Below, in pieces: positions 32,260 through 40,718 of a stretch of DNA of 64,000 nucleotides. A program made the translations under genes and the position numbers. The first letter of the stretch is position 1. The number at the start of each line of letters is the position of its first letter. The notes beneath the pieces were generated by a model that was not told the origin of the DNA, made no database searches, and saw only the letters and a program-made list of their open reading frames with translations. The stretch comes from CAYWKU01 sp964459325 (GTDB taxonomy: Bacteria > RBG-13-61-14 > CAYWKU01), in the NCBI GenBank assembly GCA_964459325.1, contig CAYWKU010000014.1, forward strand, positions 1-64,000, read 5' to 3'.

Positions 32260-34410
32260 TTGAGGGACAGCGAAAGCTCCAGTATAAACCCGGCTACCAT
32301 ATTAACGGCGGTGGGCCTGATTGCGTCCGCCGCTGTTATTGTGTTTGTCACCAGGGGAGATTATCTCGGGCCGGCGACCCCTGAGTTGGCGTCCATAATT
32401 GCCGCCGGGATACTCGTTTTGTATACGGTAATTACTACCGCCTTTTTTTTCGCCGGTTCCGGCTCTCCATTCCAGTTGTCCATATCCCTGGCTATAAGTT
32501 GGGTGGTCATAGGCCGTGTGGCCATCGATTTTACCGGCGGAATCGCCAGCCCGCTTTACCCGGCGGCTTACGTACTGGCCGGGGTCGCGGGGGCCTACGC
32601 GCCGGCGAGCCTCACGATTCTCGGAATATTCATCTTCGCAGGAATGGAAGGCTCTCAGGCATGGCTGACCGGCCAATGGAACCAATCCGTATGGAAACTT
32701 ACCTCCCACACCGCCGGATTGCTGGCGGCGGCGGGCGTCGTGGGCAGCTTTTTCCGCTCGGAAAGGAAGAAGACATCCGAGTTCGAGGAGGAGCTGGCCG
32801 TATACAGGCGAGGCCATGCGGCGTTCAGCGAAAGCGCCGACGAGTTCCGCAGCATCAGGGAGGAAGGGCGCCGGGCACAGCTTCGGGAAAGCGTGTTAAA
32901 ACTCCAGGACGCCTTGCATCACATCATGAACGATTTGTACGACATCCTGAAGCCCCATACCATAATTCTTTTCACCCGTGACCCCAAAACCAGAAAGATG
33001 TGTTTCCGCGACGCCATCAGCGCCACGGAAAACATTAACCGCTCAGCCACCGTCGGCGAGGGCGAGGGCCTGCTGGGGTGGATGTGGAGGGAGCTGGAAT
33101 CGCTCAGGCTCACTTCCTACCACCACCCCCCGGAGAACCTTGTCTACTACAATAACGAGGAGCGGGTGCAGAGTCTGCTGGCCGTACCGGTCATCAGGAA
33201 CAGCACCGGCGAAGCCGAAGGGCTCCTGGTGGCGGACAGCCTCCAGGAAGGTTACTTCACCCCGGAGGACGAGAGGCTGATATGGCTATCGGCACGGCAG
33301 GTGATGCAGGAGCTGGAGACCGCCGAGCAGAGGCGCCGGGAAGTCAACGAGGCCCGCATAAGCCATGCTTTATATAAAGTGAGCGACGCGCTCAACTCCT
33401 CAATAGACCTCGACGAGGTATTGGACGCCACCATGGCGTGTGTAACCAGGATTGCCGACGCCGACTTGGTGGCTCTCTCGCTTTATGACAGGCATCAGTC
33501 GAACAGTTACGTGGCCAGGGCCACCGGCGGCCTTGCGGACAGCTTCAAGGGAAAGAGATTCAACCCCGACGAAAGCCTGGTGGGATGGGTTACCACCCCC
33601 GAACAATACCTGTATTATCCGGACTTCAAGAGCCGGAAGGTGCAGAAACCGGTCTTCGGTAAGAACTTCCCCTCCATCAAGAAGAACATAGGCACCTTCT
33701 TCTGCTATCCCCTGGTTTCGGGCAGTGATTTCCTCGGCTCGATTACAGTCATTTTCCGGGAGGAAGGGGCAATCAACGACTACGAAAGAAACGCCCTCAA
33801 CACCACCGCCCGAATGGCGGCCACCAGCATAGCCAACGCCAACCTTCACCGCAGGGTGGAACAACTGGCCACCACGGACGGCCTCACGGGGCTTCACAAT
33901 CACCGGTACTTCCAGGAGCGGCTGTCCGAGCGAATCGAAGAAGCCCGCCGCCATCCCACTCATCATACCCTGCTGCTTCTGGACATAGACCACTTCAAGC
34001 AGGTAAACGACAAGTACGGCCACCCGGTCGGGGACGAGGTGCTCAGGTCTCTGGCCGGGCTGTTTAAATCGAGCATACGCAACGTGGACCTGGCCGCCAG
34101 GTACGGCGGGGAGGAGTTTGTACTGCTTCTTGCCAATACCCGCCGGGAGGGGGCGATTAAACTGGCCAACAGGATAAGAAAAGCGGCTTCCAGGCTGAAA
34201 TTCGAGACCGAGAATAAGACATTCAAGGTTACCATAAGCATGGGCATAACCACCTTTCCCGAAGACGCCAAGGGCAAATCCTCCCTGATAGAAAGGGCCG
34301 ACCAGGCGCTTTATTACGCAAAGGAAAACGGCCGCAACCAGGTAGTGCTTTACCACGATATAAGGGACGAAGCAGAATCGGATTCAAACCTGCCGGCGGA
34401 ACGCTACTAA
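32260..34410 (+). CDS. Membrane diguanylate cyclase with GAF domains
   Basis: Product of 716 residues starting at TTG 32260 (GAGGTGAG upstream). About five or six membrane helices (10-165), a coiled coil (about 165-205), two GAF-like domains (about 210-350 and 370-520) and a C-terminal GGDEF domain. The active motif is YGGEEF, preceded by RNVD, the RxxD inhibitory site at the usual five-residue distance, so it should make cyclic di-GMP and be product-inhibited. GAF ligands unknown. Confidence 0.9.
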   Translation: MRDSESSSINPATILTAVGLIASAAVIVFVTRGDYLGPATPELASIIAAGILVLYTVITTAFFFAGSGSPFQLSISLAISWVVIGRVAIDFTGGIASPLYPAAYVLAGVAGAYAPASLTILGIFIFAGMEGSQAWLTGQWNQSVWKLTSHTAGLLAAAGVVGSFFRSERKKTSEFEEELAVYRRGHAAFSESADEFRSIREEGRRAQLRESVLKLQDALHHIMNDLYDILKPHTIILFTRDPKTRKMCFRDAISATENINRSATVGEGEGLLGWMWRELESLRLTSYHHPPENLVYYNNEERVQSLLAVPVIRNSTGEAEGLLVADSLQEGYFTPEDERLIWLSARQVMQELETAEQRRREVNEARISHALYKVSDALNSSIDLDEVLDATMACVTRIADADLVALSLYDRHQSNSYVARATGGLADSFKGKRFNPDESLVGWVTTPEQYLYYPDFKSRKVQKPVFGKNFPSIKKNIGTFFCYPLVSGSDFLGSITVIFREEGAINDYERNALNTTARMAATSIANANLHRRVEQLATTDGLTGLHNHRYFQERLSERIEEARRHPTHHTLLLLDIDHFKQVNDKYGHPVGDEVLRSLAGLFKSSIRNVDLAARYGGEEFVLLLANTRREGAIKLANRIRKAASRLKFETENKTFKVTISMGITTFPEDAKGKSSLIERADQALYYAKENGRNQVVLYHDIRDEAESDSNLPAERY

Positions 34411-34656
34411 GAGACCACTGAATACATCCTTTAATTCATCAAGCTGAAAACACCAGCTATATCAGATAGTTACATAAAATAACCGCCCTGAAATAATACT
34501 GCAAGAATGCAAACACGTTGCTGATTATATGTTTGTGGCGTAAGCGCCTCAGCTTCGGATAATACTATTGAAAAATTGCAACAGTTTTCTAAGAAAATCG
34601 TAAAATATCCCCCGGAACCCCGAGCACTTTCAGAATATCGAAATACACTGAATTTT
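34411..34656. other. Non-coding stretch ahead of a free-standing terminator
   Basis: No supported gene or known RNA family. AT-rich, with a weak stem near 34541-34560. Because the terminator that follows is 247 bases after the cyclase stop, it could be a long 3' UTR or a small RNA gene. Confidence 0.35.
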
Positions 34657-34698
34657 GCGGGATTGAAGTCGAGAAATCGTTTTCAATCCCGCTTTTTT
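34657..34698 (+). terminator. Perfect rho-independent terminator
   Basis: GCGGGATTGAA (34657-34667) pairs exactly with TTCAATCCCGC (34682-34692), followed by TTTTTT. Confidence 0.92.
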
Positions 34699-34813
34699 AG
34701 CTTGTAACTTACTGATATTATTAAACAATCCGGGAATGTAAGGTATTTTTCATCCATTAGAACGTATATACCGACAAAATTTCAAGAAAATCGCCCGACA
34801 GCTGGAGCCACCC

Positions 34814-34828
34814 GGCACGGCACTTGCT
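34814..34828 (+). promoter_or_regulatory. Sigma-54 (RpoN) promoter of lpxC
   Basis: GGCACGGCACTTGCT matches the -24/-12 consensus GGCACG-N4-TTGCW exactly; only the T before GG is a C. Predicted start near 34839. The 110 bases upstream are AT-rich and could hold enhancer-binding sites. Confidence 0.7.
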
Positions 34829-34902
34829 AACCAAATTCCCAAGGATTTTTGTGATAACACAAACCCGTTTGGGTGCGTTTTTTAAAAGAGAGGTATGTGA
34901 AC

Positions 34903-35829
34903 TTGTACAGACAACGAACCGTCAAGAACGCTGTAAGCTGCACGGGGATAGGGTTACACAACGGCAGGCTGGTGAAATTGACCATCAAGCCGGCCCCCTT
35001 TGACCACGGCATAGTATTCGAGCGCGTCGACCTTCCGGGCAGACCCCGTCTCAAGGCCGATTTCAACCTCATAGACGACGCCGACCATGCGACAAGCCTG
35101 GGTTCCAACGGTACCCGGGTGGGCACCGTCGAGCATTTGCTTTCGGCGTTTTATGGCATGGGAATAGACAACGCTTTGGTGGAAATCAACGACGACGAAG
35201 TGCCAATCATGGACGGCAGCAGCGCGCCTTTCATATTCCTGTTGAAAAACGCCGGAATACGGGTATTGCCCCGGAGCAAGAAATTTTACGTGGTGACCGA
35301 GAAATTCTCCGTCAGCGACGGCGACAGGCGTATCGAAGTAAGGCCGGCCTCCAAAATGAAAATGTCCTTCACCATCGATTTCGCTCACCCCCTTATCGAG
35401 ACGCAGAACTATCGGTTTGATTTCAGCGCGAGGGATTTCGAGCGGGAGATAAGCAGGGCCCGCACATTCGGATTTCTTCACGAAGTGGAATATCTCAAAA
35501 AGCGCGGACTGGCCCGGGGAGGCAGCCTGAATAATGCAGTCGTGATAGGCCGTTTCAGGGTGCTGAACGACGACGGACTGCGTTTCCCGGACGAATTTGT
35601 GCGGCACAAGATACTCGACCAGTTGGGGGACATCTCTCTGCTGGGCGGACCGTTGCTGGCCGATATAAAGTCCCACAAAAGCGGACATGCTCTCAACCAC
35701 GCGATGGTGGGCAAGCTTGCCGAAAACCCGGAATTGGTAAAAGTGGTAAGATACGACGAGGATTCCGAAGCCGCCAGGCTCCACGAAGCGCTGCCCGCGT
35801 GGAACCTGCCGGAATGGGCAGCCACCTGA
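34903..35829 (+). CDS. lpxC: UDP-3-O-acyl-N-acetylglucosamine deacetylase LpxC
   Basis: Start at TTG 34903 with GAGAGG 9 bases upstream, giving (M)YRQRTVKNAVSCTGIGLHNG, the usual LpxC N-terminus; earlier in-frame GTGs are too close to or before that site. About 308 residues. Zinc ligands: His in VEHLLSA, His in HKILDQLGD with its Asp, and catalytic His in SGHALNH. IMDGSSAPF is also present. LpxC commits the cell to lipid A synthesis. It is preceded by a sigma-54-type promoter and a short hairpin (ACCC-GTTT-GGGT then GCGTTTTTT at about 34863-34883) that might attenuate. Confidence 0.95.
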   Translation: MYRQRTVKNAVSCTGIGLHNGRLVKLTIKPAPFDHGIVFERVDLPGRPRLKADFNLIDDADHATSLGSNGTRVGTVEHLLSAFYGMGIDNALVEINDDEVPIMDGSSAPFIFLLKNAGIRVLPRSKKFYVVTEKFSVSDGDRRIEVRPASKMKMSFTIDFAHPLIETQNYRFDFSARDFEREISRARTFGFLHEVEYLKKRGLARGGSLNNAVVIGRFRVLNDDGLRFPDEFVRHKILDQLGDISLLGGPLLADIKSHKSGHALNHAMVGKLAENPELVKVVRYDEDSEAARLHEALPAWNLPEWAAT

Positions 35830-35859
35830 ATCGAATACGCTATATATGGCACATCAATA

Positions 35860-35891
35860 AAAGGCGCGGACCTTGATAAGCCGCGCTTTCT
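35860..35891 (+). terminator. Terminator after lpxC
   Basis: GCGCGG (35864-35869) pairs with CCGCGC (35881-35886), flanked by AAAG and TTTCTT. Confidence 0.75.
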
Positions 35892-35921
35892 TCATCTCCG
35901 GCGGCACTTCCCGATGGGCGT

Positions 35922-36707
35922 TTAAAAATCGGGGTACTCTTCCACCTTCAGCGGGGTGAAAGACGCCGGCTTAATATTTTCACTTTCTATAAGACACTTC
36001 ATGTCTAATTGACTCTTCACTATACGCTTTTGATGCAACCACGGCCAGTACTCCAACACGTACTTGTAATGAGTTTCCGGTATAACCGAAGGGTCTATCT
36101 TGTCCGGTCGGGCCACATGACCTTTGCCCTCGACCGCTTCGTAAAAACCGGCGTTTTTTGCGGCTGTTTTCAGGTACCTTATTACGTACTCCGGTTTATC
36201 GGCGCCGTAACACTGGTCAGTCATTCTTTTTATGGCCAAAGCCGACGCATCCAGAATTTTATCTTCTATCCACAGGTACTCATCGGCCGTCATATTGTAC
36301 TCCAGTAACTTTTCCCTGCGCACTTTGTTCAGAATGGCCATCTCTTTCTTGGCTATAAACAATGCGCCGCCGAGTTTTGGAAATTTTTTAGGCCGCTTTT
36401 TATGCAGATGATTTCTAATATCGCTCACATAATCGTGTATTTTTACATATGTACTCATACGTTCCCGGGGGATTAAGCCGTCGGAGGGCGGTTCGAACTT
36501 GGCTAATTTGGCTAAACCCTTTTTCAGATTTTCGGCCTTTGATTCCCATTCACCAAGCTTTTCCTGAGCGCTTTTTACCCTTTCTTCTTTCTTTTTCTGG
36601 GCGGGTCCCGGACGTTCGATTGCTTTCATAACCCCATAGCCCACAAAAGCAAGCACCGCAAGGATAACTATACCGGGAACTACGCTTTTTTTTGTAATTC
36701 TGGCCAT
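35922..36707 (-). CDS. Single-pass membrane protein, unknown function
   Basis: Start at the ATG ending at 36707 (AAAGGAT upstream); about 261 residues. One N-terminal membrane helix (KKSVVPGIVILAVLAFVGYGVM, about 7-28) with a charged coiled coil (about 35-75) and a Lys/Tyr-rich domain outside the membrane. Two Cys late in the chain. No family recognised. Convergent with lpxC. Confidence 0.65.
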   Translation of the reverse strand: MARITKKSVVPGIVILAVLAFVGYGVMKAIERPGPAQKKKEERVKSAQEKLGEWESKAENLKKGLAKLAKFEPPSDGLIPRERMSTYVKIHDYVSDIRNHLHKKRPKKFPKLGGALFIAKKEMAILNKVRREKLLEYNMTADEYLWIEDKILDASALAIKRMTDQCYGADKPEYVIRYLKTAAKNAGFYEAVEGKGHVARPDKIDPSVIPETHYKYVLEYWPWLHQKRIVKSQLDMKCLIESENIKPASFTPLKVEEYPDF

Positions 36708-36780
36708 TTGCGCAATCCTTTCAGACTTTTGTGCGATTATTTTAACCTGTTGGTAATTGGATTTCAAAGTGAGAATTTAG

Positions 36781-36808
36781 TTCACTTTTTGCCGTTGACT
36801 GCTATAAT
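36781..36808 (+). promoter_or_regulatory. Promoter for the 36851 gene
   Basis: TTCACT (36781-36786), 16-bp spacer, TATAAT (36803-36808). Confidence 0.5.
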
Positions 36809-36850
36809 AAGGCGTGATAGCCTTCCGCTTTAGAGACGAGAAAAATATAC

Positions 36851-37678
36851 ATGCTCGGCGCCACTCATACCCGCGTACTCATGGAGGTGACAAGGCTCAG
36901 CGGGTTACCTTCCGAAAAACTCAGAAGTCCCGGTGGACTGGTGATGGCTTTCGGAAACCTCCTCCCCGACAGCCTTCCGCTGGTGGGAATATCACCGGAA
37001 ACCACTCACGACATGGAGCGGGCGGAGATGGTGATGGAAGCCGCCCCGGCGCTGGGGACAGGAATAGCCATACACATATACACCGATAACCTGACTCATT
37101 GCAACAACCTCGAAAATGACGGAAATTACGGGGCCAGCGTGGCGTTAAAGCTGGGCCTGGAGCTTATGAACAAAACATCGGACAGGTTCCGGAACTTATT
37201 GGACAGCTTTGCGGGGCCGAGCATCGCTTACATGCTTCACACGGTAATCGAATTCGCAGCGGATGTAATCACGGCGCGGGGAGAAGTGGTGGAATTGATA
37301 GAAAACTCGTGGAAGTTCGCCAGGAAAAATCACGGCGACATGATAAACTCTTTAGCGATAATATACTCCGCCGATGCTGAAAAGTTGACCGAAGGCATGA
37401 AAAAATTCCCGCCCGAAGACAGACCCGAGCCGGAGGCGATTTATTCCCGTCCGGCCAGGGCCGACCTGTTTTTGAGGAAATTCGACCCGAATAATTATCG
37501 GGACGAAAAACATAGAAAACACGCTCACTTGCGTATCCTGGAAATGCTGGAGGCGGCGGAAAGCATGCTGCACGGAACCCTGGACGAGGTGGTGGAAGAT
37601 TTCGCACGCAGAATTGTAACCGAAAAGCCGGCCGTAGCCCGGGAACTCGGCGATATAATCGATTCCGCTCAAAATTGA
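36851..37678 (+). CDS. Possible metal-dependent hydrolase, zinc-PLC-like
   Basis: Product of 275 residues, mostly helical. Scattered His and Asp (ATHTRVLMEV, GNLLPDSLP, TTHDMERAEM, HIYTDNLTHC, HTVIEFAAD, HGDMINSL) look like the ligand set of the zinc-dependent phospholipase C-like or HD-type hydrolases, but I cannot fix a family. A promoter lies 43-70 bases upstream. It is 26 bases before glgA. Confidence 0.5.
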   Translation: MLGATHTRVLMEVTRLSGLPSEKLRSPGGLVMAFGNLLPDSLPLVGISPETTHDMERAEMVMEAAPALGTGIAIHIYTDNLTHCNNLENDGNYGASVALKLGLELMNKTSDRFRNLLDSFAGPSIAYMLHTVIEFAADVITARGEVVELIENSWKFARKNHGDMINSLAIIYSADAEKLTEGMKKFPPEDRPEPEAIYSRPARADLFLRKFDPNNYRDEKHRKHAHLRILEMLEAAESMLHGTLDEVVEDFARRIVTEKPAVARELGDIIDSAQN

Positions 37679-37704
37679 TATATCCTTAAAGGAGGAGAGT
37701 TTTT

Positions 37705-39156
37705 ATGAACGTCCTGTTCGCGTCCAGCGAAGTGGTGCCCTTTTCCAAAACCGGCGGACTCGCCGACGTCGCGGGCGCTCTGCCCGGAGCCGTGGCAGCC
37801 CGGGGCCATAACGTCATGGTCGTAACCCCTCGCTATTCCAGGCTGAGAGCACAAGTCAAAGAAACCGGAGAAACAGTCGAGGTATCCATAGGCGACAAAA
37901 CTGAATCAGCCTCACTGGCACAAGCCACCCTGCCGGGAGGAACCGACGGAGTGGATGTGCCCGCCATTTTTACAGGAAATGATGACTATTTTAACCGGGA
38001 GGAACTTTACAGCACCCCCGACGGCGATTACGAGGACAACGACATACGATTCGCATTTTTCGCAAAAGCCTTGCTCGAAGCGGCGCGAGCGAAAAAATTC
38101 AGGCCGGATGTCATTCACTTGAACGACTGGCAGAGCTCCCTTGTTCCGGTGTATCTGAAAACGGACATGGCTCAGGACCCGTTCTTCTCCAATGCCCGAA
38201 TCCTGCTTACAATACACAACCTCGGCTACCAGGGCCTCTTTCCCGAGGAGACCGTGGAAAGAACGGGGCTGCCGCAGTATCTGTTCGACCCCGAATACAT
38301 GGAGTTTTACGGCAAAATAAATTTCCTGAAGGGCGGGATTGTCCTCTCCGACGCCATAAACACCGTCAGCCGTCGTTACTCGTGGGAGATACAAACTCCC
38401 GAGTACGGCGCAGGGCTGGACGGCATACTCCGCAAGCGTTCCGAAAGACTCTTCGGCATACTCAACGGCGTGGACTACACCGCGTGGAACCCGGAAACCG
38501 ACAAGCTCATCGCCGCCAATTATTCGCCCGGGAAACCTTCCGGAAAGAAAAGGTGCAAGAAGGACCTGTTGAAGGAATTCGGGCTTCCCCACGTCCCCGG
38601 GAAACCGGTTATCGGAATGGTAAGCCGCCTGGCGGGACAGAAGGGATTTGACCTGGTCAAGGAAGCCATACCGGATATGATGATAAGGGACCTTCAACTG
38701 GTAATCCTGGGCACCGGCGAGCGCGAGTACCATGACTATTTCAACTCTATAACCGACCAATATCCCGACCGGTTGGGCGTCAAGCTTACTTACGACAATG
38801 CCATAGCTCATAAAATCGAGGCCGGCAGTGACATGTTCCTCATGCCCAGCAAGTACGAGCCCTGCGGGCTGAACCAGATGTACTCGCTCAAGTACGGAAC
38901 CGTCCCCGTCGTTCGCGGCACCGGCGGACTGGACGATACCGTGACCGAATGGGACGGTGGCTCCCAGGGAAACGGTTTCAAGTTCTACGATTACAACTCC
39001 CGCGCCATGCTCGATTGCCTGGACAGGGCATTGAAAGTTTATCGCGATAAAGAGGCGTGGAAAACAATAGTGGCCAACGGCATGGGTGAAGACCACTCGT
39101 GGACGGCAAGCGCCGCCGAATATGTAAAATTGTACCGGAACATGCTCGAGTGGTAG
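37705..39156 (+). CDS. glgA: Glycogen (starch) synthase
   Basis: Product of 483 residues, GT5 family. The ADP-glucose-binding N-terminal motif is KTGGLADVAGALP; HNLGYQG, GMVSRLAGQKGFDLV and the C-terminal PSKYEPCGLNQMYSLKYGTVPVVRGTGGL nucleotide-sugar motif are all present. AAAGGAGGAG precedes the ATG. Makes alpha-1,4-glucan from ADP-glucose. No other glg gene in the window. Confidence 0.95.
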   Translation: MNVLFASSEVVPFSKTGGLADVAGALPGAVAARGHNVMVVTPRYSRLRAQVKETGETVEVSIGDKTESASLAQATLPGGTDGVDVPAIFTGNDDYFNREELYSTPDGDYEDNDIRFAFFAKALLEAARAKKFRPDVIHLNDWQSSLVPVYLKTDMAQDPFFSNARILLTIHNLGYQGLFPEETVERTGLPQYLFDPEYMEFYGKINFLKGGIVLSDAINTVSRRYSWEIQTPEYGAGLDGILRKRSERLFGILNGVDYTAWNPETDKLIAANYSPGKPSGKKRCKKDLLKEFGLPHVPGKPVIGMVSRLAGQKGFDLVKEAIPDMMIRDLQLVILGTGEREYHDYFNSITDQYPDRLGVKLTYDNAIAHKIEAGSDMFLMPSKYEPCGLNQMYSLKYGTVPVVRGTGGLDDTVTEWDGGSQGNGFKFYDYNSRAMLDCLDRALKVYRDKEAWKTIVANGMGEDHSWTASAAEYVKLYRNMLEW

Positions 39157-39181
39157 TCTGTATTGTCGATATTTATTATAA

Positions 39182-39210
39182 TTGACGTAAGTGCCCGATT
39201 GGGCTATCTT
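39182..39210 (+). promoter_or_regulatory. Promoter abutting the start of the HEAT-like gene
   Basis: TTGACG (39182-39187), 17-bp spacer containing GCCC-GATT-GGGC, TATCTT (39205-39210); the first in-frame ATG is at 39218. Confidence 0.55.
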
Positions 39211-39217
39211 TTTAACT

Positions 39218-40351
39218 ATGGGAGAGATGCACAAAATACGGGCGAGCGGCCAGGCCGCCGAGCAATCGGGAGAAATACGCGCCACCCCCCGTGAAACCCG
39301 CATGACTGCATTGAGGGGTCACCAGCGGTTGCCGGCGACTACCGGTATTATCCTGCTTTACTCCCTCCTTTACGACCCCGAAACCCGCGTAAGGGCCATC
39401 GCACAGGAGCAATTATCCGAGATTACCGTCGAGCAGATAAGCACCTTCATCCGCCAGTCGGGCCACCCAAAGGTGCTTGACCTGATAGCTCGCAACCTGG
39501 AAAAGGGGTCCGCCACCCTGGAAGCCATAGCTTCCGCGCCAAACTTGTCAAAACGCACCAGGGAATACCTGCAATCCATGGGAGTAATCATCCCCGAGGA
39601 AACTTTCGCTCCCCCTGCCGCTACTGAATCCGTTTCCGAAAAAACAGATGAGACGGACAGCCGCGAATGGACCCCGTCATCGCCCGATATCGACCTTCCT
39701 GAGGGCGTGGAGTTTTCCATGCCCACCGATGAAGAGCAGGCCCCGGGAAGCGGTCCTCAGCCCGGCTACGGGCCGGAAGAAAAACCCCGGCCCCCGGAGA
39801 CCGCCCCGGAAGACGAAGCGCCCCGGGAGATGGAAGCCCCCTTACAAAAAGAGCAACAAGCCGAGGAAACACCGACACCTTGGACACAGGAAGTCGAAGA
39901 AAAAAACGCACAGGTCGAAAAAACACCCGAACCCACACCAAAAACGGCTGACCGAAAACTGTTCTCGGTGCACTCGGAAGAAAGCAAAAAAGCGGCCGCT
40001 CAAACGCCGGCGCCTCCCCAAGCCTCAAGGAAAACCCCGGCAGTCGCCTCTTCGGCGAAAGGACAACAGACAAAAGTCGCTTCGGGTAAAACCGCTAAAA
40101 AATCCAGTCTCAAGCGCGATATAGCGCTGGCCGTAATTATCGGAACACTTTTGGGTATAATTCTGGCCGCGGCGTTCGTTATAGTCGAACGCTTTTTCCC
40201 GGACTGGCCTCAACGATTGAAAAACATAACGGAAATAATTCGCACCGAGAGCGTAACCGGCTGCGGCATGAGCTGCTACGCTTTAACCCGATTTTCGACC
40301 CGTCTCAACCGCGCTAAACCCTGCCGGAAAAATATAAACGAGGAAATGTGA
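39218..40351 (+). CDS. HEAT-like membrane-anchored protein with low-complexity linker
   Basis: About 377 residues from ATG 39218. Residues 25-110 are helical and HEAT/DUF2336-like (LLYSLLYDPETRVRAIAQEQLSEITVEQISTFIRQSGHPKVLDLIARNL). A Pro/Glu/Lys-rich linker of about 170 residues follows, then one membrane helix near residue 300-322 (IALAVIIGTLLGIILAAAFVIVERFF) and a short tail with CxxxC. No ribosome site fits and the promoter sits just before the ATG. It overlaps the PilZ-like gene. Confidence 0.65.
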   Translation: MGEMHKIRASGQAAEQSGEIRATPRETRMTALRGHQRLPATTGIILLYSLLYDPETRVRAIAQEQLSEITVEQISTFIRQSGHPKVLDLIARNLEKGSATLEAIASAPNLSKRTREYLQSMGVIIPEETFAPPAATESVSEKTDETDSREWTPSSPDIDLPEGVEFSMPTDEEQAPGSGPQPGYGPEEKPRPPETAPEDEAPREMEAPLQKEQQAEETPTPWTQEVEEKNAQVEKTPEPTPKTADRKLFSVHSEESKKAAAQTPAPPQASRKTPAVASSAKGQQTKVASGKTAKKSSLKRDIALAVIIGTLLGIILAAAFVIVERFFPDWPQRLKNITEIIRTESVTGCGMSCYALTRFSTRLNRAKPCRKNINEEM

Positions 40352-40710
40352 GCGACATGGCCGAGGAAACCGTCCAAATACATGTTTTCTCCCGCGATTT
40401 CGACGAATTTTTCGTCAGGTTCGCGGAACAGATAGGAAAGGGAGAGGTCTTCGTCCAGGCCGAGGAATTGCTCGAAGTCGGCACTCCGGTAACTCTGGTT
40501 TTCTCCATCGTCTATGAAGACCTGGTGTTTTTCAGCGCCGCCGGCGCCATCAGTCATGTTGAAAAGAGCAAACAAACGGATTCCGGTAACGAAGTTCCGG
40601 GCGGCATGCTTATTAAACTGGATGAAATTGACGACAGAATCCGAACTTTCATTATCGAGCTTGTAAAGCGTCAGCTCCGCAGCGAGCTCAGCAGAATGTT
40701 CACCACTTGA
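40348..40710 (+). CDS. PilZ-like small protein
   Basis: Product of 120 residues from a GTG that overlaps the previous stop. The strand pattern VQIHVFSRDFDEFFVRFAEQIGKGEVFVQAEELLEVGTPVTLVFSIVYEDLVFFSAAGAI matches the PilZ fold of the MxaI/PlpA-type without the RxxxR c-di-GMP motif, so it may not bind the nucleotide. Coupled with the HEAT-like gene. Confidence 0.6.
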   Translation: MSDMAEETVQIHVFSRDFDEFFVRFAEQIGKGEVFVQAEELLEVGTPVTLVFSIVYEDLVFFSAAGAISHVEKSKQTDSGNEVPGGMLIKLDEIDDRIRTFIIELVKRQLRSELSRMFTT

Positions 40711-40718
40711 GCCCCGGC

